Shown: positions 1 through 10,060 of the stretch, piece by piece
Numbering within the stretch: position 1 is the first letter of the stretch
How the letters are laid out: the number at the start of each line of letters is the position of its first letter
Assembly: GCA_023212695.1 (NCBI GenBank)
Contig: JALCCG010000056.1
Coordinates: 32,942-96,941 of the forward strand
Direction of reading: 5' to 3'
DNA: 64,000 bases
Source: Sporisorium sorghi
Taxonomy: Eukaryota > Basidiomycota > Ustilaginomycetes > Ustilaginales > Ustilaginaceae
The notes under the pieces: generated by a model
Told to the model about the DNA's origin: nothing
The model's input: the letters and a program-made list of their open reading frames with translations, nothing else
The model's database searches: none
Program-made: the position numbers and the translations under genes

Positions 1-20
1 CGCATTCCCTCATTTTGCAG

Positions 21-209
21 CTCAGACTCACACAATACACAGCAAGCAACCCCGTAGATCTTTCTTTGTTCAGTCGGTCCCGTCCAGGGCGCATCGCAGA
101 ACCTTTTCGGCAAGTTCGGATAGGGGATGCGGGAGGCAAGACCGTGTTGAGGAATGCTTCTTTCGACCAGGCGACTCGGCCGCTTCCGCTCGAGCTTCTG
201 AGACGCTAA
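21..209 (+). CDS. 3' terminal exon of a gene truncated by the left edge
   Basis: A good 3' splice site (pyrimidine-rich stretch ending TTTTGCAG at 13-20) is followed by an open frame of 62 codons ending in TAA at 207-209. The peptide has no low-complexity bias and ends in RPLPLELLRR. I do not recognise the family. The reading frame is inferred from the acceptor and from the absence of stops; the upstream exons lie outside the window. It could instead be chance open frame in a 3' UTR. Confidence 0.4.
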   Translation, partial: LRLTQYTASNPVDLSLFSRSRPGRIAEPFRQVRIGDAGGKTVLRNASFDQATRPLPLELLRR

Positions 210-276
210 ATGTTTTTATCTTTTTTATTTTTTTTTTGGGATGACAAGCGGCTGGTCAGCCGAACCGAAAGAGAAA

Positions 277-301
277 AGAGAGAGAGAGAGAGAGAGAGAG
301 A
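277..301. repeat. (AG)n microsatellite
   Basis: About 12 AG units, shortly after the end of the truncated first gene. Confidence 0.95.
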
Positions 302-733
302 AGCGGAACGAGACAGCCGGGCCATGGTGTCAAAGAGTCGACTTTGCTCGCTTCCGGGCTTACCTTTCCGTAACCAGTGAATAGCGTGACCTCGCCATGG
401 CCCTCGCGATGGTAAGCATGCACAGTTTCGCTAGGAAGTGCATTGGTCGCGATCCAGCAATCGCCTTGTTTTCATGTTCTTGGCAAGAGGCTCGTGTCAG
501 CGCGCGCTCCCCCTCTTTAGGACGCATTGCGGTCTGCACTGCGTAGCGTTGTTGGAGCGCAAAGATCGTGGCTAGGCCTGGATCCCTCTTCCTGCCATTG
601 TGTTTGGTCGGGATCTGGCTGCGCTAGCCCAGTGTCCGCTGGCTCCTTTCGCATTCGAACAGTAAGCGAGGGAGGAGGGCGCTTGAGCTCCAGTTTACCG
701 GTCAATCTTGAAAAATAAAACAAGGGGTGCCAG

Positions 734-737
<4 letters not shown>

Positions 738-764
<27 letters not shown>
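738..764. repeat. (CT)n microsatellite
   Basis: About 13 CT units in non-coding DNA. It makes the overlapping ORFs look Ser/Leu-rich, which is one reason I do not accept them as genes. Confidence 0.95.
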
Positions 765-3102
765 GCCAGCGGGGGGGATCGATCATGTGCTCGTGGGGCC
801 GCGTGTTTGCACAGCGTGGTTGAGAGCAACGTCCATGACCTCTCGCCTTCTCTCTCAACATGGCATTGCGATGACGACGCCCACGCATCACGCCCTGCGT
901 CTCACTCCCATATCGTCGATGGCGTAAAGATGTCGCGTGTGTGCAGTTCTGGCCGACGATTGCGGGCATAGGAGATGAACGGCCGGTGTGAGAGAAACAG
1001 CCATGTGGGGACACGCTCGAAGCGAGGCGGGCAGAAAGTTTGGCTCATCTATCGCACCGTTCGCCATGCTCTCTCTCTCCCTCTGTTGGATCCTCGCTTT
1101 TCTCTGCTTTCGCACGCGCAAAAAGTGATAGCGATCCCCGGGTCAAGCTCCAAAGCAAACATCTTCGAGAGGGTTCCATCCAAAACAAGACGGAGCACAT
1201 CCAACCGTCGATAGCGTCGGCCAGAATTCGAGTAGATCCCGCTCGCAAAGCACTGTGTCGCTCTACCTGATCAGCATTGCTTCTTTGTCGCCCTACGCCC
1301 CCACCCGCTCGCATAAGTTCGCTGATAACCACGGCCATGCAATCTTGGTTCCGCCGGCAGGCCGTGCCTAGCTGACTTGGAAAGCGCAGGCTGTGCAGGT
1401 GTATTGCCCGTTTGATTAAAGGACCGTCGGCAACGCGCGAGGTCGGAGTTGGTTCTGCACGGCACCACGCTTATTGGGCATTACTTTATCAGTTCATGGC
1501 AAAAGAGAAGGTGTTTGGCTCGTTGCGCGTTCCTCGCCCTGTCTCTCGTTGGTCGTATAAGCGGGCCGACATGTCATTGGCTCGCCCACTCGGCGGGGAA
1601 TTTTTAGAGTATGTCAGACCGCCTTCGGCCTACATCTCTGTGGAAAAAAAAAATAAAAAATCGATAACGACGGCTCTTGGTCGCTGCACAGCGTGGGCGG
1701 TTTCGAATTCACACTGCAGCGTCCAAGACTCTTGGCTGTCTCTCGTGTCTGCATCTCTGCAGCGACGACGCCGAAGAAGGGGGCGTGATAAGTCGCCGAA
1801 GATCGCTGACGGCAGCCACACGAGCCGCGCAGGCGAGGTGACGATGATGCGCTGCCGCTGCTCGCGTGAGCAGGTCAGCGCGGGGGTCGCCTGAGGGTAT
1901 TTCGCAAGCATCGTGATGGGCAAAGCGGCTCGGCTAGCAGACCCACCCTTCGCGATCGCCAGCCAAGAGTCCCTTCATCGGATGCGATCTCTCCTCATCC
2001 GCCTTCATCATGTGTCCTAACACACACTTTGTGCTCGACTCGGCTACCGTGCTCACGACGTTGCACCTGATCGCGAGGCCCGCGTGCCAACCGATGGTTG
2101 TCAACGATGCACGCCGCCGTCACCACCATCCAATGTCAGCTTGAGAGCAAATTCATGCGCGTGCCCGAGCGCAGCCTTCATGCGCTATCGTGGTTGCGAT
2201 TGATGGTGGTGGTTATCGGAACGGGTCGTTGCCCGCCGAGCTCGTCGCGATAGATGCGATGATGTCATCACGATTCAAGACCGCGCGTCGTCGATCTTAC
2301 ACGGGACAAAAAAAATGCCGCATGGAAGCGCATCTCCCGATCTACGTTCTCAAAGGTGGGAAAGGTGCCGATCGGGTCGTGTGGCTTGCGCCTTCTACGC
2401 CACTTGTCTGTGTGAACGTTTCGGATAGCCCCCTCCGCTGACAGCACCCGATCGGCGATGGAAAAGGTCCCACCGCCACCAAATGTTGTTCTCGGATGTG
2501 ATTTTTTTGTGCCTTCTTTTTTCGACACGATTAAATTTGGCAAGGAAAGTCAACCACAAAATCACAGGCTTGTCAAGTTTCGCACGAGGCTCGTCTCACT
2601 CACGCCATGATGTCTGCTACCGAATCGATTCCGATCCGATAAAGACTGTCGACACCATCAGCTCAGCGCTGCCAGGGCGTGTAGGAAGGCTCGAGCGAGG
2701 CAAAGGGAAGGGACGGAAAGTGGGCATGTTAGACCGACACAACGTCGAGCTCCAAAAAAAGCGAAGCGGCACGTGACACGCTTCTGCCAGCGAAAAATGC
2801 ATGTCTCAGGCACAGCAGCTGCCGGGACATTCTCGAAGTTCGGCTCCACGTCGCCATCTTCGCTGGCTCACACACGACGAAAAGCTGATCACCCTCTCGA
2901 CACCATACTAGCGGGGCCACTTCGCACCCCACGCACGAGCTTGCACCAGCGTTCGAGAGAGGCTCCCAGGATCAAGGTCGTGCGACATATCCACCACCAG
3001 GTCAGGTCACATCGAAAGGACATCGCAAACCACCTCGTCATCAGGGCGCCCTCAACCACCACCACAAACACCTCCAACCTCACCCTCCCGCCGATCGCAA
3101 CG

Positions 3103-3845
3103 ATGTTCGGCCGGCCGCCACTCCTCCTCGTCCTCACCACCCTGCTGGTCCTCCTGCGCACCACCAGCGCACTATACTTCTACCTCGAGCCCGACGTACC
3201 CAAATGCTTCCTCGAAGAGCTCCCCAACGACACCGTCGTGGTCGGGCACTACATGACCGAGGAATGGGACACCACCCTGCAGCGCTTCGTGGTCAAGGAC
3301 GACATGGGCATCCACATCAGCGTCCGTGAAGTCAAGGACGACCACGTAGTCACCTCTTCCCGGGGCCCACCCGAGGGCAAGTTCGCGTTCACGTCGCACG
3401 AGGCGGGCGACCACCGCATCTGCATGCTCGCCAAGTTCGACAGCCGTGCCGCGGTGCAGGTGCGCATGCATCTGGATATCATCATCGGCGATGCGAAGCC
3501 GGATAATACGCACAAGGATAAGAGCCACGTCAACGATCTAGCGCAGAGGGTGCGGGATCTGAATGCTCAGCTGCGGGATATCAGGAAGGAGCAGCAGTAC
3601 CAGAGGGAGAGGGAGGCCCAGTTTAGGGATCTGAGCGAGCTGACCAACTCGAGGGCTATGTGGTGGAGCAGTGTCCAGCTGGTTACGCTGTTGGGGGCGT
3701 GTGTTTGGCAGTTGAGGCATCTTAGGGTAAGTGTGTTGCGCTTCTTAGAGCGGTGCGAGCAGGACAATGTGGACTGTTGACTGACTCTTCTCCATCTTTG
3801 GCTCGTCGACGACAGGGATTCTTCGAGGACAAGAAACTGCGCTGA
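3103..3845 (+). CDS. p24/EMP24/GP25L family ER-Golgi cargo receptor (Erp1/p24-alpha type)
   Basis: Two exons, 3103-3726 and 3816-3845, giving 217 residues. The intron (3727-3815) has a GTAAGT donor, a CTGAC-like branch site and ends GACAG. Splicing replaces an unrelated read-through tail with GFFEDKKLR, a typical p24 cytosolic tail carrying the FF COPII motif and a KKxx COPI retrieval signal. That tail is the main reason I accept the intron. The protein has a signal peptide (residues 1 to about 24), a GOLD domain beginning LYFYLEPD with the paired cysteines of KCFLEELP and HRICML, a coiled coil (about 145-180) and one membrane span near 182-202. p24 proteins cycle between ER and Golgi and help package cargo such as GPI proteins. 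The open frame extends upstream of 3103 without another ATG. Its stop faces the CLC gene 220 bases away. Confidence 0.92.
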
Positions 3846-4065
3846 TTTGTTCATCATTCCAACAACGGACTCGTGATGTGTTCACCGTTCGCAGTCCTGT
3901 CCATTCATCGCAATCTCAACAAAGCATCACAATCTCCACAGCTCTGCGACGCGAACACGTCCCGCACAGCGCACTCACTCAAGCGGCACCATCTCAATCC
4001 GCACAGCCAACAACAATCACCCTGAAACAGCATCGATTGAGCAACAATCCCACGAGACAACGACG

Positions 4066-7000
4066 TCACTCGTCTTCATCATCAGCGCCCAGAACAAACT
4101 GCTGCTGATCCGCAGGAGACTTTTTCTGTCTCTGCTGCTGCTGCTGCTGCTGCTGACCGGGACCGCTGCTCGACGTGGCGCCCAAAGCGACGCTCTGGGT
4201 GTCGCGTTCCGGATCGTCGTCGTCGTATCTATCCTCTGTGCTTTGTCGCAAATGCGCGTACCTGCTGCCCTCGCCCGTTTGCTGCTGCGCTCTGCGCGCC
4301 CTCGTACGATTGCCACCGAGCCCCAACCGCGCGCCCAGGCTCTCGAGATGCGGCGCGACCGCTGCCCATCGGTCCTGCGCCCACTCGTACGCCTCCTTGA
4401 GCAAGATCTCCAGCTCGCCACCACCGAACCCTTCCGCCGCCGCTGCATTCCCGCTCCCACTCCCGCTGCCTCCCGTCGTCGGAAGGCTCGCAGCCGACCG
4501 CGCGGCCGCCTCGGCCTTCTCCTGCATCGCAATCCGCTTGAGCACGTCCTTGACCGTCACCAGCCCGGAGAGCTTGCCGTACTCGACCACGAGGATCACG
4601 CGCGGGCCCAGGTTCTTGAACATGTCCATGACGGTTTCCAGTGCCATGCCCGGCTGCACGATCAGCGGCGTAGGGTCGATCCACCCGGCGAGCTCGAGCA
4701 CGTCCGCGTCGCCCTCGCCGTCCACGCCGCCGCCTGCGGAGCCGAGGATCGGATCGTCGTCGTCGTGCTCCGCAATGTCGCCCCCGGATGCGCGGCGGTA
4801 GGAGGCGTCGTTGGTGTCTTCTTCTTTGTCGTCGCCGTCATCGAGCTGGCCGATGAGCGACTCGGCTTCGCGCCGACGCTGCGATGCGCGCGTGCGGTCT
4901 GCTGCGCTTGCGCCGCCGCCTCCGACGCCGAGCCCCAGTGCGGATCCGGCTCCTGTGGCGCCGCTGAGCCGACTCAGGATATCTTCGCGCACGGCCTGGT
5001 CTGCAGCCGCGGTGGTCGGGAGAGACGCCACGGTCAGCAGATCCTGCTGCTGCTGCTGTTGCTGCTGGGCACCACGCCGCCCCCCATCGCCATCGCCACC
5101 ACGAACTGCGTTCGGCCCAACACTGAACACGCACGTCGTCTCCCCACCCAGCGCCCGCGCCCGCCTCGCCTTCCCAATCGCATACCGCAGCTCGACCTTG
5201 CCCACATAGCCCAGCAGCGTCGCATCCCCCGCACTCTGCACCAGCGGAAAACCCTTGTACGTGCCACTCGCCATCCTGCTCTCCACTTCCGACAGCTTCA
5301 TCCCCGACGCATACAGCACCTCCGGATTCACCCGCATCACGTCTGCCACGGGCACGCCAAAGCTGTGATCGTCCTTGTCGAGGAACGGATACCCTGAGAA
5401 TTTGATCATCTGCTCGGCGATGCCACCGCGCGAGAACCAGTCGGCGACGCCCTTGGTGATGCCGACGACGATCATTGTCGGTAAAATGTAAGTGAGTGCG
5501 CCGGTGAGTTCGAACATGATGACGACGACGGCGACGGTGATGCGCGTCACGCCAGCTAACGCAGCGGCGGCGCCGAGGAATGCGTAAGTTCCTGGAGTGA
5601 TGCAGGGCACGTCCGGCTGGCAGGCGGAGAAGAGCGACCAGTGCGGGAACGTGTTGTACAGCGCCTTGACCAGGATGCCCACCATGCGGCCAAACGTAGC
5701 TCCGATGGCCATGGACGGTACAAAGATGCCTGCGGGCACCTTGCAGCCGTACGAGATGACGACCAACGCCGTACGCAGCACCGTCGCAAGCAGGAGCGAG
5801 TTGACCATGCGCCACTGTGCCCAGCTCTGGCACAGATTGTCGTAATCGCCTCCGCCCTCGCACTCCCTGAACAGAATCTCGAGCGACTCGGTCATATCGA
5901 TGCGCAGAAACTTGTTGTAGTACCCGATAAACGCCGTCAGGGTCGCAAGGACGACCACCTCGCCAACACCGTGCTTGGCCAGGTAGCTTCGACGGAACGA
6001 CTGCACCTGCAAGTTGTACTTGATGACAAAGGCGCCGTACAGACCGCCAAAGATGCCGATGAGAATGTAAAAGATGATCTCAAAGTAGTGCCAATCTCGA
6101 TCGTACGAGACCTGGAAGAGCACGAGCTTGCCCGTGCGGAACGGGTTCATGAAAGACAGCGTCACCGTGGCGGCAAGCGCACAGAGGAAGGAGCGCCACA
6201 TGGTGCTAGCAGGAAAGTTGTACGCCATCTCTTCGAGCGAAAACAGCACACCACCGATGGGCGAGCCGAAAGCGACAGCGACACCGGCAGCCGAAGACGC
6301 AGTGAGCAGCTCGCGCATCTTGGCCTGACTTCTGTTGAAGGAGCGGAAGAAGCTGGCGACCACATTGCCGATACAGCAAGCCACGTGCACCGCAGGACCT
6401 TCCTTGCCCACGCTGAGGCCAGATGCGATGGCCAGAGGCAGCGTGAGACTCTTGATGGCGAGCGTCCAGAAGCCGAGGTAGCCGTTGATGACAAAGCCAG
6501 CGAGAATGCACTTGATCTCCGAGATGCCGCTGCCGGCAGCGTAGGGTGCAAAGGACTTTACGAGGTGTGCGCATACAAAGGAAAGCAGACCGGCAAAGAG
6601 GATGTAGATGATCCAAGCCGGGAAGGTCCAATGCGACCAGGGGACCCAATCGGTGCACGTTTCGCTGAGGTCGCCAGCGCCAGCAGCAGCGCCTTCGGCT
6701 CGAGAGAGCAGCCTCAGACCAGTTCCAAAGCCGTCGTGGAAGATCTCGGGAGTGGAACGCGACCATAAGGCGTGATCCGGGATGGCACGTATTGACAAGT
6801 TGTAGGCATCCTGTGCGACTGCTCGGACTGCCCTCGTAGGAAGGGCAGAGGCGATGTTTGCTGTCGAGGATGCAAGGGCCGCGGCGGCATCTGTAGATGT
6901 GGATGTAGATGCACCCTTGGATGCGGTGACGGTGACGGTTGCGGCTGCCAAGGCCTTTGCTGCAGCGGGAAGAGGAGCGCCACCAGGGCCGGCCTGATCC

Positions 7001-7578
7001 ATCATCTCCCAACAGCAGAACTTCTGGTTGAGCCACCATCCGGAGCTGCAGTATCCCTGCTTGAGATCCGAAGCCCATTCGGTGGCCAAGCTGATGACGC
7101 CCATGTTGAGACCGATGAGGATGCCGACGAGCACGATGACACCGCTGTCCGTGAATGCCGACAATGCGCTCTTGATGATGCCCCACAGAAGCCAAGCCCT
7201 CCTGCCCCAGGGACCTCTTGACCACCAACGAGGCGGTACACCTCCTCTTCCGAAACCGATATGACCCCACGCAGCGTCCGCATTGTGTCGACTCGATCCG
7301 TTCGCAAGGTGCGCATTGCTGGAAGAGGAGACAAAATGTGCCGAGGCGGCCTGACGCTCGCGAGCTAGACGGTTGCGCTCTCGTGTGCTATCGACGACCC
7401 AATCTACGGTGGAGAAGGACTCGTATCTGCGAATCTCGTCGAGTGCCTCGTCATCTTCGGCGCCGGCGTTGGAAGCGTAGGCACTGCCACGACGCGCTGA
7501 GCTCGGGAAGTAGGCAGAGGTGGGTGAAGGAGCGAGTGTGTTGGTGACGCTGGATTTGGTATGGGGCGAAGCGTTCAT
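4066..7578 (-). CDS. CLC family voltage-gated chloride channel / Cl-/H+ exchanger (Gef1-like)
   Basis: A single-exon ORF of 1170 residues from the ATG at 7578 (MNASPHTK...); the frame continues further upstream only with non-ATG codons. CLC signatures are present: FSTVDWV near the N-terminus, GSGISE (about residue 350), GKEGPAVH with the gating glutamate (about 390), GSPIGGVLFSLEE, and GIFVPSMAIGATFGR (about 612-626). These are followed by two cytosolic CBS domains (about 730-800 and 966-1020). A gating glutamate favours exchanger-type activity, as in yeast Gef1, which acidifies endosomal/Golgi compartments and supports copper loading; the cellular role here is inferred. The protein is longer than the usual 750-900 residues. 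The excess lies in a disordered N-terminus, an extracytosolic Thr/Ser/Ala-rich loop (about residues 190-270), a long linker between the CBS domains with an 8-Gln run, and a C-terminal tail with a second 8-Gln run. Confidence 0.95.
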   Translation of the reverse strand: MNASPHTKSSVTNTLAPSPTSAYFPSSARRGSAYASNAGAEDDEALDEIRRYESFSTVDWVVDSTRERNRLARERQAASAHFVSSSSNAHLANGSSRHNADAAWGHIGFGRGGVPPRWWSRGPWGRRAWLLWGIIKSALSAFTDSGVIVLVGILIGLNMGVISLATEWASDLKQGYCSSGWWLNQKFCCWEMMDQAGPGGAPLPAAAKALAAATVTVTASKGASTSTSTDAAAALASSTANIASALPTRAVRAVAQDAYNLSIRAIPDHALWSRSTPEIFHDGFGTGLRLLSRAEGAAAGAGDLSETCTDWVPWSHWTFPAWIIYILFAGLLSFVCAHLVKSFAPYAAGSGISEIKCILAGFVINGYLGFWTLAIKSLTLPLAIASGLSVGKEGPAVHVACCIGNVVASFFRSFNRSQAKMRELLTASSAAGVAVAFGSPIGGVLFSLEEMAYNFPASTMWRSFLCALAATVTLSFMNPFRTGKLVLFQVSYDRDWHYFEIIFYILIGIFGGLYGAFVIKYNLQVQSFRRSYLAKHGVGEVVVLATLTAFIGYYNKFLRIDMTESLEILFRECEGGGDYDNLCQSWAQWRMVNSLLLATVLRTALVVISYGCKVPAGIFVPSMAIGATFGRMVGILVKALYNTFPHWSLFSACQPDVPCITPGTYAFLGAAAALAGVTRITVAVVVIMFELTGALTYILPTMIVVGITKGVADWFSRGGIAEQMIKFSGYPFLDKDDHSFGVPVADVMRVNPEVLYASGMKLSEVESRMASGTYKGFPLVQSAGDATLLGYVGKVELRYAIGKARRARALGGETTCVFSVGPNAVRGGDGDGGRRGAQQQQQQQQDLLTVASLPTTAAADQAVREDILSRLSGATGAGSALGLGVGGGGASAADRTRASQRRREAESLIGQLDDGDDKEEDTNDASYRRASGGDIAEHDDDDPILGSAGGGVDGEGDADVLELAGWIDPTPLIVQPGMALETVMDMFKNLGPRVILVVEYGKLSGLVTVKDVLKRIAMQEKAEAAARSAASLPTTGGSGSGSGNAAAAEGFGGGELEILLKEAYEWAQDRWAAVAPHLESLGARLGLGGNRTRARRAQQQTGEGSRYAHLRQSTEDRYDDDDPERDTQSVALGATSSSGPGQQQQQQQQRQKKSPADQQQFVLGADDEDE

Positions 7579-7926
7579 GTCGATCGCATTTCGTGCGCCA
7601 CACCCCCGAGGTTGATGGAAGCGATGATGATGATGATGATGGAGAGAAGGAAAGAGAAGCTGCGCAGTGCGAAATGGAAATTGTCCGATCCAAGTCCCGA
7701 ATTTCGGTGGGCCCGAGCTCCTTCTTGACTCGGTTGCTGTCAGCCGAAGGAAAAAAAAAGGGTCTTCAACGAGGCCACGAGCTGGCAATGCGTAGCGCAA
7801 ACCTTTCATAGCAACCTCAGGTAGCGTCAAGAAACAGGAACGGTCATGGCACAGCGCTCTGCTATGAATGCTGATCAACGTTTATCTGTGTGATTGGATG
7901 ATGTCGATGTTGCGACAACGCAAGCT
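7579..7926. other. Intergenic: CLC leader / PPIL4 3' flank
   Basis: About 350 bases between the CLC start codon and the end of the cyclophilin gene upstream of it (both minus strand). It contains a short GAT/ATG trinucleotide run near 7622-7640. No ORF is convincing. It presumably holds the cyclophilin terminator and the CLC promoter or 5' UTR. Confidence 0.6.
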
Positions 7927-9621
7927 CTACCGCCGTGAACTATCCCGTTGTCGATGTCGGTCATCATCATCACGTCGTCTCTCCTCATGCCTACGATCAT
8001 GACGCTCGCGATCCCGATCGCGCTCTTTCCGGTCTTCTCGATCCCGATGCGACCCTTCAGAGCGACTCGGTTCGTCTCGACGAGATGTAGACTTGCGATG
8101 GTGCCTCTCATCGTCGTCGTCGTCGTCGTCGTTGCGGTGTCTCCTGTACGAATGCCTGTCGTCGCGACTTCGAGCATCGTCGCCCTCGTGACGGCGGGAT
8201 CGATAATCGCGCTCTCGGTCACGATCGTAGCGTGCTGAGTCTGAGCGTGCGGCAGACGAAGATGAACCCCGACTGTGCCTTCGGTCATCGTCCTCCTCGT
8301 CTCGTCTGGACCTCTTGTGGGCTCTTTCCCTCTCTCGGCGATCGTCTTGATTGTCGTGATGCCGCCTATCTCGTCGACGGTCCTTATCGTACCGCGACGA
8401 AGCTTGACCGCCGTCCCTCTGCTGATCACGCCTACTGCGAGCACCGTCACGCCCATCCTCTCGAGGACGATGCGAGTCCACCCTCGCCTTTGACCCGCCG
8501 GCCCCACCCGACCTCGCGTCCGCACCCCACCCGTAATGCCCCTTGGGCGCCTCCCTCCCTCCATTCCTCTTCTTCACCCAATCGCCATGCAGCCGACTCA
8601 CGCTCTGCGAAAAGTCCACCCAGATCCTTCGATCGTCCACCAGCACATTCTGCATCTTGAAATACGCCCTCTCCGCGTCGCCCTTCTTGTCAAACTCAAT
8701 GAAAGCATACTGCAGCGAGTCGCCCGTCTTCTTGTCGCGGATTACCTCGCACGACAGGATGCGGCCGAAGCGCGAAAAGATGAGCTCGAGGTCGTCGCTG
8801 CGCGTCACTGGGTTGAGCTTGCACACGAACAGGCTGTTTTCCGGCGGCCGGATTTCGGCGAAGGGCAGATCGCCGACCATTTCGAGCGTGAGGGCTGCGG
8901 CGTTGGTGTCGGCGGCGCGGCGGCGCTGTTCTTTTTCGGCTGCATCGTCGTCTGAAGAAAGGTCTTCGTCGTCCGCGAGTCGGAGCGCGCGGATCTGTGA
9001 GGGCGTGGGTGAGGGCGATCGCGACGGCGGGACGAGTCCGTCCAGATCCGGAAAGGGGTCTTCGAGCACCACGACGTGTCGGATGCGGATGTCCTTGAGC
9101 GGTCGATTCTGGTCGTCGGTATACGCCTCGTTGATCTTGTCCAGCGTCCCGCCCGGCTCTTGCCCCTCGACCACCATGCCGAAAGGCGCGTGCTTGCCAT
9201 CTAGATAATCGATGCCGTCCTTGAGCGTGATGAAGAACTGCGATCCGCCGATCAGCTGATCGCCTGCATCCGTTCCGTCCACATCATGCACACTCTTCTT
9301 GTCGCGGACACACACAAACGAGACGGTGCCCTTCTTGGTGTGCTTGAGCTGATCGCCCGCCGTCTCTGGATGGAAGTAGGTGCCTGTCAAGCGGTCGCGC
9401 GAAGTGGATGGCAGTTGCGCCCAGACGCTGAATCCGCCTTTGCCCGTGTTGGTCGGGTCGCCCGTCTGAGCAAGGAAATCCTTTTCGACGCTGAAGAACG
9501 CATTGAACTTGTAGTAGTGCTGCGCACAGAGCTTGAGGAAGTTGGTGCACGAGCGTGGAGCGAGATCCGTGTAGAGGTCGATGACGATGTCACCCAGCGA
9601 CGTTTCGAGGAGTACGCTCAT
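7927..9621 (-). CDS. cyp6: Cyclophilin-type peptidyl-prolyl isomerase with RRM (PPIL4/Cyp6)
   Basis: 564 residues in a single exon. Residues 1-185 form the cyclophilin domain ([46 protein letters not shown]). Residues about 262-340 form an RRM with RNP2 (LFVCKLNP) and RNP1-like (QYAFIEF) motifs. The remaining 220 residues are a highly charged Arg/Asp/Ser tail with RD, RE and RS repeats typical of splicing-associated proteins. The cyclophilin active-site arginine of the CypA-type RxxxGFMxQGGD motif is replaced ([11 protein letters not shown]), as in other PPIL4 proteins, so catalysis may be weak and the domain may act in protein binding. A nuclear role with the spliceosome or RNA polymerase II is inferred from the family. 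The domain order and length match fungal PPIL4 orthologues. Confidence 0.95.
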   Translation of the reverse strand: MSVLLETSLGDIVIDLYTDLAPRSCTNFLKLCAQHYYKFNAFFSVEKDFLAQTGDPTNTGKGGFSVWAQLPSTSRDRLTGTYFHPETAGDQLKHTKKGTVSFVCVRDKKSVHDVDGTDAGDQLIGGSQFFITLKDGIDYLDGKHAPFGMVVEGQEPGGTLDKINEAYTDDQNRPLKDIRIRHVVVLEDPFPDLDGLVPPSRSPSPTPSQIRALRLADDEDLSSDDDAAEKEQRRRAADTNAAALTLEMVGDLPFAEIRPPENSLFVCKLNPVTRSDDLELIFSRFGRILSCEVIRDKKTGDSLQYAFIEFDKKGDAERAYFKMQNVLVDDRRIWVDFSQSVSRLHGDWVKKRNGGREAPKGHYGWGADARSGGAGGSKARVDSHRPREDGRDGARSRRDQQRDGGQASSRYDKDRRRDRRHHDNQDDRRERERAHKRSRRDEEDDDRRHSRGSSSSAARSDSARYDRDRERDYRSRRHEGDDARSRDDRHSYRRHRNDDDDDDDERHHRKSTSRRDEPSRSEGSHRDREDRKERDRDRERHDRRHEERRRDDDDRHRQRDSSRR

Positions 9622-10060
9622 CGTAGCGAAGTGTGATGGGAGAGCAGTTGACGATGGCTAGGGCTTCATTGTTGGTTGAGTCGTTGGTGCTGTCGGTCTT
9701 TGTTGTTGGTCGTGAGGGAAGGAGGAAGAAGAAGAAGTTGGCAAAAGAACAACACTTGAATTGGCAAAATTCTCGGCTGCTCAGCCTCAGACAAAAACGG
9801 CCAAAGGTGGAGAGGAAAACGCTCAGCTCGACATCGACCTCACCAACCAAGCTCAACTTCGCCTTGCTCTCATTCATCCTTTGCAATGACGACTGCAGAC
9901 GCTTGGATCTCCAACTCCTAAAGCGAAAAAAGCTATGCCACTCTGTTCGCGTCTCTGTGCCTGTCCGCAGCTCACCACGCATCACATCCAGAACAGCCGA
10001 CCAATGTATGCTCGACCACGTCGAATTCAAGGACGGCAACCAACCAAAATTTACACACGC
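9622..10060. other. Intergenic: cyp6 upstream region / OSBP 3' flank
   Basis: About 440 bases, rich in AAG/CTT near 9720-9745 on the plus strand, i.e. pyrimidine-rich on the sense strand of cyp6, as is common upstream of fungal genes. No gene is supported. Confidence 0.55.

Larger units (their letters stand above)
210..3102. other. Long stretch without a supported gene
   Basis: About 2.9 kb with only short overlapping ORFs in all frames. None starts at a convincing ATG with domain-like sequence. The last few hundred bases presumably hold the promoter and 5' UTR of the p24 gene at 3103. Two dinucleotide microsatellites (277-301 and 738-764) lie inside. I see no tRNA, snRNA or 5S signature. 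A spliced gene or a non-coding RNA cannot be excluded. Confidence 0.6.

Noticed and set aside
2773..3102. In-frame N-terminal extension of the p24 protein
   Set aside because: The extension has no ATG and is followed by a clear signal peptide at 3103, so it reads as 5' UTR.
4243..5397. 384-codon plus-strand ORF
   Set aside because: It is antisense to the CBS region of the CLC gene, with Arg/Pro/Leu-rich composition and no recognisable motif.
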